Assembly: GCA_001709035.1 (NCBI GenBank) | Contig: LVKA01000008.1 | Location: 558,001-622,000 of the forward strand | Direction of reading: 5' to 3' | Origin: Candidatus Thiodiazotropha endoloripes | GTDB lineage: Bacteria; Pseudomonadota; Gammaproteobacteria; Chromatiales; Chromatiaceae | Length of the DNA: 64,000 nucleotides | Shown: in pieces, positions 52,556 through 61,546 of the stretch | Numbering within the stretch: position 1 is the first letter of the stretch | Layout: each line of letters begins with the position of its first letter | Translations under genes and position numbers: made by a program | Notes under the pieces: generated by a model | Databases searched by the model: none | What the model saw: the letters and a program-made list of their open reading frames with translations, nothing else | What the model was told of the DNA's origin: nothing

Positions 52556-52758
52556 TATCCTTAAGGTGTGTTCTGAACCTGCGGGGATCTATGTCATAAT
52601 CTGAAATTACTTGGGATATCTAAGGTTCCATGGCTTTTAAGGGTAGCTTGATTGGCTTTAAAGTCACACGGCTTTCCTGTGGTTATTAAGCTGACTCAGG
52701 ATTGGCCGGGCCGCTTACCGACTCTCACTCTACTCCGACAAATGTGCTTCAATGCTGG

Positions 52759-54294
52759 CTAACCATTTGGTTTCTGGACGAAAATATGCCACTTTGGTCT
52801 TTTCCAGCTTTGCCGGAAATCGGCAACATCCGACTCTACCGCTGTTTTGCTCTTTTCATGGCCATCGAGGAAAAATACCAGCTCGAACTGCTGCTCCGGT
52901 GAGCCGAATTTTTCATCGAACTGTTTTACGATCTGATTCGCCGGGGTTGCCAATCGTCCCATGATCTCGACCACCGGTAAGCTGAGTCCCGGTTTGTCCT
53001 GATCGGCTTCATAGGCTTTGTATACCAACTCTGTGCAGACTAACTCGCTGTCAGTGAGAAAATCAAAATTAAAATCGTATGGTCTGCCGATATAGTGGAA
53101 GGCCTGCAGTATGGCTTTTGCCTTGGCGAGCTTATTCAGTTTAGGTCGCAGAATGGCCAGCGAGTCGGCGTCTGCCGAGTGCTCAACAGAGGTGAATACC
53201 ACCCCTTCGCTGATTGCTTCGATAATTCGTATGGCGTGATTCTCCTCATCCGTGGAGAGACTCTCAGCATAGGCTTTTGGGTAACGATGCTTGAGCAGTG
53301 AATCGAGCTCTCCGTTGTCGATGCCCTGTTGCTTGAGCCAGTTGCTGACCTGCTCATCATCAAAGTAGCGTCGGCGTTGTTCAGGTGTGCCGATATGGAG
53401 TGCCGCATGGGGCCAGAATCCAGGCAGGCCGATATTTGAGAGATACCACTCGCGTCGTTCGAGTAGCACATCTCCGGGTTCGAGGCGGGGTAGCAGTGTG
53501 CGGATCTGCTGTTGCGTGATCAGCGATTGATGTGGTCTGCGAACACGAACATCCCCCATCCATTCAGAGACACCTTTCTGTACCGGAAAAAAGGCCTTGA
53601 AACTGCTGTCCTTGACGATTTGTACGCCATTTTTAACTGTCTGTTTTATGCCTTTGCCTTTAGCGTAGTCCCAGAGCTTGGCTTGATCCTCTTCGATGCC
53701 TTGATTCAATGGGAAACCCGGTTGTTCACCGGTCAGACTGTAACTGAGGGTGAGGCGGGCGAATTCCGTTGCAATCGCAATATTCAGGTAGTGGAATTTA
53801 ATCTTTGAGTAGGTGCCTGATTCGAGCCCAAGTTCTGCTACCCGCTCATTCAGCAGGATATGAAGCTGAGGATGGCGTTCGGTGATCTGCAAAAAATCAA
53901 GTACATAACGGTAGCGGGCGAGGAAGGCGGCGTAGGCGATGCGAAAGGCTCTCTTGCGCGTTACCTCATCCTGTTGCGTATAGTCTTCATAGGACTGACT
54001 GATAGAATCTAGGATCATCAATCTGTCGAGCAGGCTTACCCAGGTAGATCGGATTTGCTGTCGCTGTACTTTGTCCGGCAGCTGGTTTTCAGTGGATTTC
54101 TGGTCCTGGAGGAGGCCGCCATAGGATCCCAAGTAATCCACAATGTCGGACAGCCCTTTGCGTTGGGTGAGTACAACCTGAAGATTGTTGTCCAGTTGCT
54201 GTCGTGAGGAAATTTCACTGTTTGAGATTGCAGAAACCACGATTGCGGGCGTGCATAGGGTGAACAGGAGCAAAAAGCGAATCAGCCACTTCAT
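52759..54294 (-). CDS. YiiX/YebB-like (NlpC/P60-related) cysteine hydrolase, exported
   Basis: 511 residues from ATG 54294, which has AAGGAG 9 bases upstream; the frame to 54366 is not needed. A signal peptide spans about 1-22. The first 250 residues are helical and unassigned. The C-terminal half has the YiiX-like permuted papain fold: LEPGDVLLERREWYLSNIGL, FWPHAALHIG with the probable catalytic His296, and DSELVCTELVYKAY with the catalytic Cys420. Such enzymes cleave amide or ester bonds in cell-wall peptides or lipids. An unusual point is the long N-terminal helical extension. Upstream neighbour is the phospholipase D-like gene; each seems its own unit. Confidence 0.82.
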   Translation of the reverse strand: MKWLIRFLLLFTLCTPAIVVSAISNSEISSRQQLDNNLQVVLTQRKGLSDIVDYLGSYGGLLQDQKSTENQLPDKVQRQQIRSTWVSLLDRLMILDSISQSYEDYTQQDEVTRKRAFRIAYAAFLARYRYVLDFLQITERHPQLHILLNERVAELGLESGTYSKIKFHYLNIAIATEFARLTLSYSLTGEQPGFPLNQGIEEDQAKLWDYAKGKGIKQTVKNGVQIVKDSSFKAFFPVQKGVSEWMGDVRVRRPHQSLITQQQIRTLLPRLEPGDVLLERREWYLSNIGLPGFWPHAALHIGTPEQRRRYFDDEQVSNWLKQQGIDNGELDSLLKHRYPKAYAESLSTDEENHAIRIIEAISEGVVFTSVEHSADADSLAILRPKLNKLAKAKAILQAFHYIGRPYDFNFDFLTDSELVCTELVYKAYEADQDKPGLSLPVVEIMGRLATPANQIVKQFDEKFGSPEQQFELVFFLDGHEKSKTAVESDVADFRQSWKRPKWHIFVQKPNG

Positions 54295-54454
54295 ACCTGA
54301 TACTCCTTGTTGTCGGTATGTCCAAGTTAACCTGTCCCGAATGCATTTCGGGGTGAGGTGGTTCATTCCTGCAGCTGGCAGGTCGTATGCGTTTGTGAGT
54401 GGCGTTTAGATTAACAGATCAGAATAACTCAGGTCATCTGCATCTTGGGTTCTT

Positions 54455-55951
54455 CTAGAGTATAGGGTCCAATGGCAACAGACTCCACAAGTCGACTTGC
54501 AATCTTTTCAGGACACCGACTTCCTGCTGGTCAATGTCGACCGAGGCGTCCCAGCTGTTTTCCGGCTGCATATCTCTGCGAATGGCCTGAGCTACCTGAT
54601 GTGCAATTTTCGAATCATCAATCACAACACCCACTTCGGTGTTGAGATTTGCCGATCTGGGGTCGAAATTGAAGGTGCCTATATAGGTAATTTGATCGTC
54701 GATTACCAAAGATTTGGCGTGTAAGGCAAAGATGGGAGAGGTTTTACCAAGCTGCTCGTATCGATCGATGAGTTGACGGTGGATCCCCGGATCGGGTTTG
54801 AATTCGTAGATGCTGATTCCAAGATCCAGTAGTCTCTGCTTCTGTTTATGATAGCCGGAGTAGGCCTGCAGATTATCGGTTGAGGCAAGAGAGTTGGTGA
54901 CGATGGCAATCTTCACCCCTTTGGACAAAAGTCCTGAAAAAAATTCAAAACCGCCTTCCGGCATGATCAGATAGGGACTCTCTATCAGTATCTCTTTCTC
55001 GGCCCCGGAAAGCAGTTCGATCAGCGAGGTTGTGCTCTGGCCACCACCTCCCAGGTTGTTGCTCTGATTGTTTTTACCCGGTATGTCGTGGAGGTAGGTT
55101 ACATCTGTCCAGTGCAGTTGCGTAAAAATCCGCTCGACCCGAGTCGCCATATTGGTGATTGCGATGCGGATCTCTGGTGCGAAATTTAGTGGATCACCGG
55201 CATATCGGTGGAGCCATTCGGTATAGCCTTCGATCTGCTCGTTGGTCAAATCTTGCTTCTCTTCCGCAAGCAGACTGCTTAGAGAGACTGACAGGGGGCT
55301 TAGCCAAAAGCTGTCGAAGCTGTGTTGTATCCGGGGCAACACAGAACCAGCAACCATCACATCCCGGTCGCGGAAGTTATAGGTATGGTCGAAATCATAA
55401 TACTCATCGGCCATGTTGCGTCCGCCGGTGATCGCAATGGTCTGGTCGTAGATTACGACTTTGTCATGCATACGTTGATTGGAGCTGCGAAAGTCTGTGA
55501 TCAGATGCCAGAGCTGTGACAGTGTTCCTCTGCCTACCGAGTGCAGCGGGTTATAGATTTTGATCTGGATATTGGGGTGTGCATCCAGAGAGAGCAGTGT
55601 CTCCGGTTCGGCGTCGATCAACAGGTCATCGACTATGACCCTTACCCTGACGCCCCGTTCAGCCGCGGTGAGAAGAGACTCACTGGCAAGCGTACCGATA
55701 TTATCCGTACTCCAGATGAAATATTGTACGTCGATGGTCTGCTGTGCGGATTCGGTGAGCCAGGCCCGGGTGAGCAGTGACTCCTCACCTTTTTCCAGAA
55801 TATAGACACCACTCTGTCCTGGGTGCTGTTGGCCCAGTTCATTCAAGTGTTCAAGGATGCTGGCCTGCAACGACAGTGAGATTAAGAGAGCCGGCACTAT
55901 CTGAGTGCATAGTTTTACGATCTGTTTTAGAAGCATTGCTGATAAGTGCAT
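54455..55951 (-). CDS. Phospholipase D family protein (cardiolipin-synthase-like), exported
   Basis: 498 residues with an N-terminal hydrophobic signal (about 12-30). Two HKD motifs: first RMHDKVVIYDQTIAITGGRN, second LHAKSLVIDDQITYIGTFNF, both intact. Each PLD half brings one His for phosphatidyl transfer; the two together hydrolyse or exchange phospholipid head groups, or make cardiolipin-like lipids. The family of exported PLD proteins with VYILEKGEESLLTRAWL and DVQYFIWSTD near the N-terminus matches. Start at 55951 has no clear ribosome site; M6 is possible. Separate unit. Confidence 0.88.
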   Translation of the reverse strand: MHLSAMLLKQIVKLCTQIVPALLISLSLQASILEHLNELGQQHPGQSGVYILEKGEESLLTRAWLTESAQQTIDVQYFIWSTDNIGTLASESLLTAAERGVRVRVIVDDLLIDAEPETLLSLDAHPNIQIKIYNPLHSVGRGTLSQLWHLITDFRSSNQRMHDKVVIYDQTIAITGGRNMADEYYDFDHTYNFRDRDVMVAGSVLPRIQHSFDSFWLSPLSVSLSSLLAEEKQDLTNEQIEGYTEWLHRYAGDPLNFAPEIRIAITNMATRVERIFTQLHWTDVTYLHDIPGKNNQSNNLGGGGQSTTSLIELLSGAEKEILIESPYLIMPEGGFEFFSGLLSKGVKIAIVTNSLASTDNLQAYSGYHKQKQRLLDLGISIYEFKPDPGIHRQLIDRYEQLGKTSPIFALHAKSLVIDDQITYIGTFNFDPRSANLNTEVGVVIDDSKIAHQVAQAIRRDMQPENSWDASVDIDQQEVGVLKRLQVDLWSLLPLDPIL

Positions 55952-56388
55952 GATGTTGACTTTAATTAACTGTCGACTGTTTAAAAAGTCGCTATTCCCG
56001 ATACTCTCCGAAGATCTTCGGCTGCCAAAAATCTATCGAGGCAATCAGGTAACTCGTTGGCTGACGTTATTCAATTCTGGTCTGCTTTACTTGTCGGTCT
56101 GGTGTTGCAGTCATCGGCTTAAAATTCTGCTCCCAGTTGCAATTAAAGCTGAGATATCCATGTAACAGGTTTGGCGTATGCTCATGGTAACTGACTTCAG
56201 TATAAGGTGTTGTTATCAGTGATACATTCATGATTTTGAGAAGAGCATCACCGATAGAAAAACTTAACCATCCTTTTTTGTGGCTGATATCAAGATAGTA
56301 GCGTGGATTCGGCTTTTTAGGCTATGTAACCAGGCCGGTCTGAAGAGTGAGTGGTCAATCTGATGCGGGCAGTCGAGGTGGTTACAGG
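55952..56388. other. Intergenic stretch, nothing recognised
   Basis: 437 AT-rich bases between the TRAP permease stop and the phospholipase D-like start, both on the minus strand. No gene, hairpin or repeat of note seen; an 86-codon frame on the plus strand overlaps the PLD start and lacks a ribosome site. Confidence 0.4.
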
Positions 56389-57795
56389 TCATGTATAGCC
56401 AATCAGGCTGGGTAACCAGATGACTATTTTAGGGAATGCGATCAGCGTGCCTATGGTGATCACATCAGCCACAAAGAAGGGTGTACATCCGCGGAATACA
56501 TCCTGAACCGTGCATTCAGGTCGTACACCTGCGACCACAAAGCAGTTCAATCCGATCGGTGGGGTGATCAGGCAGAGCTCCGCCATTTTGACCACGATAA
56601 TGCCAAACCAGATGGAGCAGCCCACGCCGGATAAGCCGAATGCGGATTCAGCTGCGGTGACCGCCTCTCCGCCGTTCAGGGCGATCACGGCCGGATAGAC
56701 CACAGGCAGTGTCAACAGCAGCATGCCGATGGCGTCCATGAACATGCCGAGTACCGCATAGGCGCAGAGAATCAGCAGCAGGGTCAGCATCGGACTCTGT
56801 TCCAGACTGACGATCCAGTCTGAAAAGGCGCTCGGAAGATCGGCAAAGCCGAGGAACCTCACATACAGCAACACCCCCCAGATGATGGTGAATATCATTA
56901 CCGTCAACTTGGCGGTTTCCATCAGGGAGTTTTTCACTTCCGGCCAGCGTGCCCCCCGGTAGAGTGCCATGCAGAGGATCACGAAGGCGCCCAACGCACC
57001 CGCTTCCGTGGGTGTTCCCACACCACCGTAGATGCAGATTACGATAATCGCGATGACAAAAAAGATCGGCAGTGCTCCGGGGAGAGACTGAAAACGCTGT
57101 TTCCAGGTAAAGCCGCTGATTGGCGGTCCAAAATTTTTACGGGTCTTGGCCAACAGAATTACCAGGCCTCCGTAAATCAGTGCCGAGACCGCCCCTGGCA
57201 GAAAGCCGGCCATCAGCAATGCGCCCACATCCTGCTCCACAATGATCGCGTAGATCACCAGGATAGCCGAGGGTGGTATCAGTGAGGCCAGGGTGCCGCC
57301 GGCAGCGACCACCCCAGCAGCGAAGCGTTTGTCGTAGCCTAGCTTTAGCATTTCGGGCACTGCTATGCGGGCAAATACCGCCGATGTGGCCACTGATGCG
57401 CCGGAGACCGCGGCAAATCCCGCTGTGGAGAAAACGGTTGCCACTCCCATGCCGCCGGGTAACCAGCCGAGCCAACGTTTTGCCGCTTCGAACAGCGCCC
57501 GGGTCAAACCGGCATGATAGGCCAGAAAACCGATCAGGATAAAAGTGGGTATCAGAGAGAGCGCCAGGGTGGAGACTTTGGAGTGGGGGATGGTTCCTGC
57601 CATTTTGACGGCCACGCCAAAACCTTTCTCAAATCCCAGCTTGGCGCTAAAGATCCATAACAGACCGAGAAAACCGGCCAGGGCGGCAGCAAAGGCGACC
57701 CGCACACCGATGACCACAAATAACAGCATCGCTCCGGTCACCCATAGACCGATGCTGATGGAATCCATGCTGGCCATGGTTTCGATCAGGCTCAT
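56389..57795 (-). CDS. dctM: TRAP transporter large permease (DctM)
   Basis: 468 residues and about 12 membrane helices. DctM features: VSGASVATSAVFARIAVPEM, GVVAAGGTLASLIPPSAILV, and LGMFMDAIGMLLLTLPVVYP. It forms the Na+-driven translocation subunit with DctQ. At 468 residues it is longer than the usual 425, like the FcbT3-type subfamily for aromatic or hydrophobic acids. The ATG overlaps the DctQ stop (ATGA). Last gene of the three-gene unit. Confidence 0.93.
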   Translation of the reverse strand: MSLIETMASMDSISIGLWVTGAMLLFVVIGVRVAFAAALAGFLGLLWIFSAKLGFEKGFGVAVKMAGTIPHSKVSTLALSLIPTFILIGFLAYHAGLTRALFEAAKRWLGWLPGGMGVATVFSTAGFAAVSGASVATSAVFARIAVPEMLKLGYDKRFAAGVVAAGGTLASLIPPSAILVIYAIIVEQDVGALLMAGFLPGAVSALIYGGLVILLAKTRKNFGPPISGFTWKQRFQSLPGALPIFFVIAIIVICIYGGVGTPTEAGALGAFVILCMALYRGARWPEVKNSLMETAKLTVMIFTIIWGVLLYVRFLGFADLPSAFSDWIVSLEQSPMLTLLLILCAYAVLGMFMDAIGMLLLTLPVVYPAVIALNGGEAVTAAESAFGLSGVGCSIWFGIIVVKMAELCLITPPIGLNCFVVAGVRPECTVQDVFRGCTPFFVADVITIGTLIAFPKIVIWLPSLIGYT

Positions 57796-58424
57796 GAGCG
57801 ATCCCTGTTACCTTCAATCTCTCCCATCACCGATTCAGCCTCCTTGGCTGCCACGGTGGCTGCGTTCTCGATCAACGGTACGGCAACCGGTTGTTCGCCA
57901 CCCTCTTTGAAGGCCCTGGCATACCCCCAGATCTGCAGTATCAGACGTAATGCCAAGACGCTCAGTGCCAGGGGCACTACCAGCTTAGCTGGCCAGGTGG
58001 GCAGGTTGATATCCAACGATGAGTCGCCAATGTCGTAGGCCCGCCAGAAATGCAGGTAGGAGCCATAGATCAGGATCAGGGTGACCAGCAGCATCAGAAC
58101 CACCGAAAACAGTTCGGCAAACCAGAGCAGGCGTCCATGTAACTGGCCAATCAGGATATCCATTCTGATGTGGCCGCCGAGACGTTTGGTGTAGGCGATG
58201 CCAAGAAAGGCGATAAAAGCCATCGCCTGTTCAACCCAGTCTACATAGCCGTCAATGGGCATGGAGAACAGCCATCGGCCGAGCACGTTGATTGTAGCGA
58301 GTATCACCAATAGGAAGATGGCGATGCCACCGATCAGATTGAGTAACGATTCCAGTCTGAAGAACAGACGATCAGCCAAGCTCAATCGCGATTCATCATT
58401 CAGAATGGTTGCTGTATTGGACAT
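57792..58424 (-). CDS. dctQ: TRAP transporter small permease (DctQ)
   Basis: 210 residues, four membrane helices. DctQ features: ATINVLGRWLFSMPIDGYVD, WVEQAMAFIAFLGIAYTKRLGGHIRMDI. It pairs with DctM to build the membrane part of the transporter. The C-terminal tail (ENAATVAAKEAESVMGEIEG) extends beyond the usual length. It lies between dctP (50 bases upstream) and dctM (overlap). Confidence 0.92.
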   Translation of the reverse strand: MSNTATILNDESRLSLADRLFFRLESLLNLIGGIAIFLLVILATINVLGRWLFSMPIDGYVDWVEQAMAFIAFLGIAYTKRLGGHIRMDILIGQLHGRLLWFAELFSVVLMLLVTLILIYGSYLHFWRAYDIGDSSLDINLPTWPAKLVVPLALSVLALRLILQIWGYARAFKEGGEQPVAVPLIENAATVAAKEAESVMGEIEGNRDRS

Positions 58425-58473
58425 GGTCCACCTCTAACCAGGCAGGGCGACGTTGCTGTTGCCACTAATTGGA

Positions 58474-59478
58474 CTATTTCTCAAACAGCTCAGCGGTAAA
58501 ATCGAAGAGTGCCTGTGAATCAAATTTGCCGGCGAATTTTTTGATCCATTCCGCTCTCACCGATTCTGATAATTTGTTGAGTTCTGTGGTCTGTGCTTGA
58601 GTAAAGGTGACCTTGGTGAGTCCTTCATTCTCAACTGCCTTCTGATATTTGCCAGTGGTATTTTCTTCATAGTTCTTTACATAGAAGGCCAATGCTTCAT
58701 CCACAGAGCCGAGCAGTGCTTCACGATGAGCCGGCTTCAAGCTGTTGAGTGCGTCGGTATTGACGACTACCGGGCAGTTGGCTGAGCCAAGGTTGAGATT
58801 GGTGGTATACCATTTGCCTACCTTGTAGGATTTGGTGGCCAGGTGGGCGTGGGGAGCGAAGGAGGCTGCATCAATCACGCCTGAGTCCATTGATTGTCGC
58901 ACTTCAGAGAAGGGTACGCCGGTTTTGACAGCCCCCAACTTACCCAGAACCCCCATGATACCACCTGGGCCGCGTACCCTGAGCCCCTTGAGATCCGCCA
59001 GCCCCTGTATGGCATCCCCCTTACTGACGATATTGTATTGTGGCAGTGGGGTAGGCATCAGCAGTGTGGCATTCCAGCGAGCCAGATCCTTTTTCACGAT
59101 AGGGTGTTTGAAGACTTTCGTATAGATTTCGGAAACTCTGGTCAGTGAGAGGGTGCGGGAAAAGGGTAGCTCTGTCACCGTAATGCTGGGGTTTTTCGCG
59201 GTGTGGTAGAAGGAGCAAAATTGGGCCATTTCAAAAGCACCAATCGAGATACCATCCAGGTTTTCACGGGATTTTGAGAGGCCGCCGTAGGAGATGTTCA
59301 GTTTGAACGCGCCCTTGGTTTTCGCTTCAACCAATTCAGCCAGTTTTTCCACATTCTCGGTAAACGCTCGACGTTTTCCCCACAGGGATACGTTCCACTC
59401 GGTGGCAGCATAGGTTTCACTGGTGGCGAAAATACCGATCAGTATGGCTGGCAGAAGGCGACTGGCTATTTTGTTCAT
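58474..59478 (-). CDS. dctP: TRAP transporter substrate-binding protein (DctP)
   Basis: 334 residues from ATG 59478, with GGAGGAG just upstream; the frame to 59514 lacks support. A signal peptide ends at TYAA. The mature fold has the DctP pattern VEAKTKGAFKLNISYGG, LKGLRVRGPGGIMGVLGKLG with the substrate-carboxylate Arg, and FSEVRQSMDSGVIDAASFAP. It binds an organic acid in the periplasm and passes it to DctQM. The GGLSKSRENLDGISIGAFEMA and MG-x-LGK types occur in FcbT/benzoate-like subfamilies, so an aromatic or long-chain acid is possible; this is not proven. Confidence 0.93.
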   Translation of the reverse strand: MNKIASRLLPAILIGIFATSETYAATEWNVSLWGKRRAFTENVEKLAELVEAKTKGAFKLNISYGGLSKSRENLDGISIGAFEMAQFCSFYHTAKNPSITVTELPFSRTLSLTRVSEIYTKVFKHPIVKKDLARWNATLLMPTPLPQYNIVSKGDAIQGLADLKGLRVRGPGGIMGVLGKLGAVKTGVPFSEVRQSMDSGVIDAASFAPHAHLATKSYKVGKWYTTNLNLGSANCPVVVNTDALNSLKPAHREALLGSVDEALAFYVKNYEENTTGKYQKAVENEGLTKVTFTQAQTTELNKLSESVRAEWIKKFAGKFDSQALFDFTAELFEK

Positions 59479-59641
59479 TGTGTTTCTCCTCCGATATCGC
59501 AAACGATTGCTCAATATTGTGTGTGCTTTGTCCTGTTGTACTTCCGATTGGCAGGCCCTGGCATGAACTTGATATTCAAGATCAGAGGTGGGTTTTAAGC
59601 ATCTACACGTCTGAAGATTAGCAGGAATGGAGGGGCAAGTT

Positions 59642-59666
59642 TAGGGTCTGTTCGTATTGATCCTAT
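59642..59666. repeat. Diverged MITE-A-like end
   Basis: TAGGGTCTGTTCGTATTGAT and the next five bases match 18 of 25 bases of the MITE-A left end, most differences being transitions. No partner end is near. It could be an end of a related element or chance. Confidence 0.3.
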
Positions 59667-59717
59667 GTCACCTTACGTGCCAGACTACGGCCAAGCAAGA
59701 TCCTGGTTACCGGCAGC

Positions 59718-59751
59718 GGCAGGATAGGGTTGAGAATAACCCTATCCTGCC
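59718..59751 (-). terminator. Perfect 14-bp hairpin after the SGNH-like gene
   Basis: GGCAGGATAGGGTT at 59718-59731 pairs fully with AACCCTATCCTGCC at 59738-59751 around a 6-base loop, 7 bases beyond the stop at 59759. There is no U-run. Likely ends the minus-strand transcript. Confidence 0.65.
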
Positions 59752-59758
59752 AATGGGC

Positions 59759-61261
59759 CTATTCCCAGGGGTAGTTGTCGAAGATGGCAATTGGAAAGGG
59801 GCCGAACACATCAGGACCGATTTTATATTTAATGAAGTAGTCGCCGGGCGGAATTATGCCTGATGGTGGGCTGTACGCCTCCAGCATGTCACCAGTGCCT
59901 GAGGTGGTTTTAGGTGGTGTGTATTCATCAAAAAAAGTGGGTTCATCGTTGTTAGCGGGCCAGAGTTTTGATGATACAGGTTGGCTGGGCCAGACATTAC
60001 TGACCATGACCATAAAAACCTCACCGTTCTTGCGTACTACTCTGTCAGAAATGGATATGGAGGGTCGCTGTTGGTTGCTCCAATATTCCGGATAACTGGC
60101 GACACGGCCATGACCCCTGATATTGAGCCACATGGGGTATTCAAAACCATCCAGCCATTCAGGGTCTATGAGATATCCATCGCCAAGCGCATCAGGTTTG
60201 ACCGCACTCTCCCAGGTGATGGATAGATCGGTGAAGTTGCCAAGGTTCCTTATGTTGTCAAGCTGAGGAATGCGTGTTGCAAGGATCGCCTCTGATTTGA
60301 AGACTTTCCACATGTCGCTGAGGAAGAAAATGTGACCGAGTGAGGATAGGTGCAGACGGTCATGGGATAGCAAGCCGAGCCGGGCGGGTCTGAAATAATT
60401 GGTGTGCACAACTACGTCGGCAAGATTCTGGCACTCAGTGTCCAATGCTTTCCACGCGCTTAATCGATCCTGCATAGATGGATCAATGATCTTTTCCAGT
60501 TCAGTGGTTTCAGAGGTATACAGTCCAGCCTCACCCGGGATTGTACTTGTAGAGTGCAGATGGGGAATGCAGTACTTCTTTTTTATTTCGGATTCGGATT
60601 TACTGCCGTGTTGAATTTCATCATAGGGTATCTGCCTGGAATAGATGATGACGGCATCCGGACTGCCTGCGCGCAGTGCCGCATAGAGGGCTTGTGCATC
60701 CGTGATAAGTTGTGAGCTCGATCTGTCGTCAATATTCAGTATGGCGTCGGTAATTCCCAGTTCTATCACGATGACATCAAGATCCATGGAGTTGGTGATC
60801 TCCACATAGCTCTTACCGGTCTCCGGGTCGATGCTGTTCAATGCTGTGAAATGGGTAAGTGCACCGGATCCTGTATGGCGTATATCCACATCAATACCCT
60901 CGGCATCAAATGCACGTTGTGCCAGGGCCGACCAGGTATCGAACCAGGGAAATACAATCTCAGATGCGCCGAGTACACCAATCTTACCCGCGTCTCCTTT
61001 GCATAGCGTGATTGTGTTACCTGTATTGAAGGCGTAGGCCGTGGGTGCGCGCTCAATGCTCCAGCTGACGCCTGAGATCTGGGTGACTTTAACCATTTCA
61101 TCTCTGCCGTCTTCAAGTCGAAGGATCCTTGCCCAGAACCAGTCACCTGTTTCCAAGGTTGGGAAACCAGACGATGAGGCGACCGTCAGTGTTTGATCGC
61201 TCTCAGAAATATTTGAAGTCAGTACAGTGTCTATAACACCAGAACAGTTTTTCTCCGCCAT
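59759..61261 (-). CDS. SGNH-hydrolase-like protein with phage-tail-like N-terminus
   Basis: 500 residues with no signal peptide. The first about 95 (ITSN-like start, then VASSSGFPTLETGDWFWARI, SIERAPTAYAFNTGNTITL) match the beta domain found at the start of phage tail and fibre proteins. Residues about 100-340 look like an SGNH/GDSL lipase-esterase fold. Block I is IGVLGASE (Ser in GAS instead of GDS), block III is ELGITDAI, and block V is HDRLHLSSLGH with Asp-x2-His. The remaining 150 are beta-rich (NVWPSQPVSSKLW). It may deacetylate or cleave ester bonds on a polysaccharide. Neighbours are not phage genes. Function is uncertain. Confidence 0.7.
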   Translation of the reverse strand: MAEKNCSGVIDTVLTSNISESDQTLTVASSSGFPTLETGDWFWARILRLEDGRDEMVKVTQISGVSWSIERAPTAYAFNTGNTITLCKGDAGKIGVLGASEIVFPWFDTWSALAQRAFDAEGIDVDIRHTGSGALTHFTALNSIDPETGKSYVEITNSMDLDVIVIELGITDAILNIDDRSSSQLITDAQALYAALRAGSPDAVIIYSRQIPYDEIQHGSKSESEIKKKYCIPHLHSTSTIPGEAGLYTSETTELEKIIDPSMQDRLSAWKALDTECQNLADVVVHTNYFRPARLGLLSHDRLHLSSLGHIFFLSDMWKVFKSEAILATRIPQLDNIRNLGNFTDLSITWESAVKPDALGDGYLIDPEWLDGFEYPMWLNIRGHGRVASYPEYWSNQQRPSISISDRVVRKNGEVFMVMVSNVWPSQPVSSKLWPANNDEPTFFDEYTPPKTTSGTGDMLEAYSPPSGIIPPGDYFIKYKIGPDVFGPFPIAIFDNYPWE

Positions 61262-61546
61262 GTAAGGTCTCCGTTATCAGTCTGTTGCCGGTTCCGATAG
61301 CTTAGCGTTCAGATTGAATGTCTCTGGTTGTTTGGTTTCGTAGGTGAATGCCACAATCCATATGCCTGAGACTCCTTAATCACGGTGCTCACACATTATT
61401 TGGGCTGCAAAGATAGAAGAGATTAATTAAGTTTAGTGCACCAGTGATTGAAATATAATGACCGAAATTGGTTAATAGCTACAACAGCATAGCTGGATTA
61501 GTTAGCTTGCAGGGTTGAATTTTGTGAAATTTGTCTGCTTTTGCCT

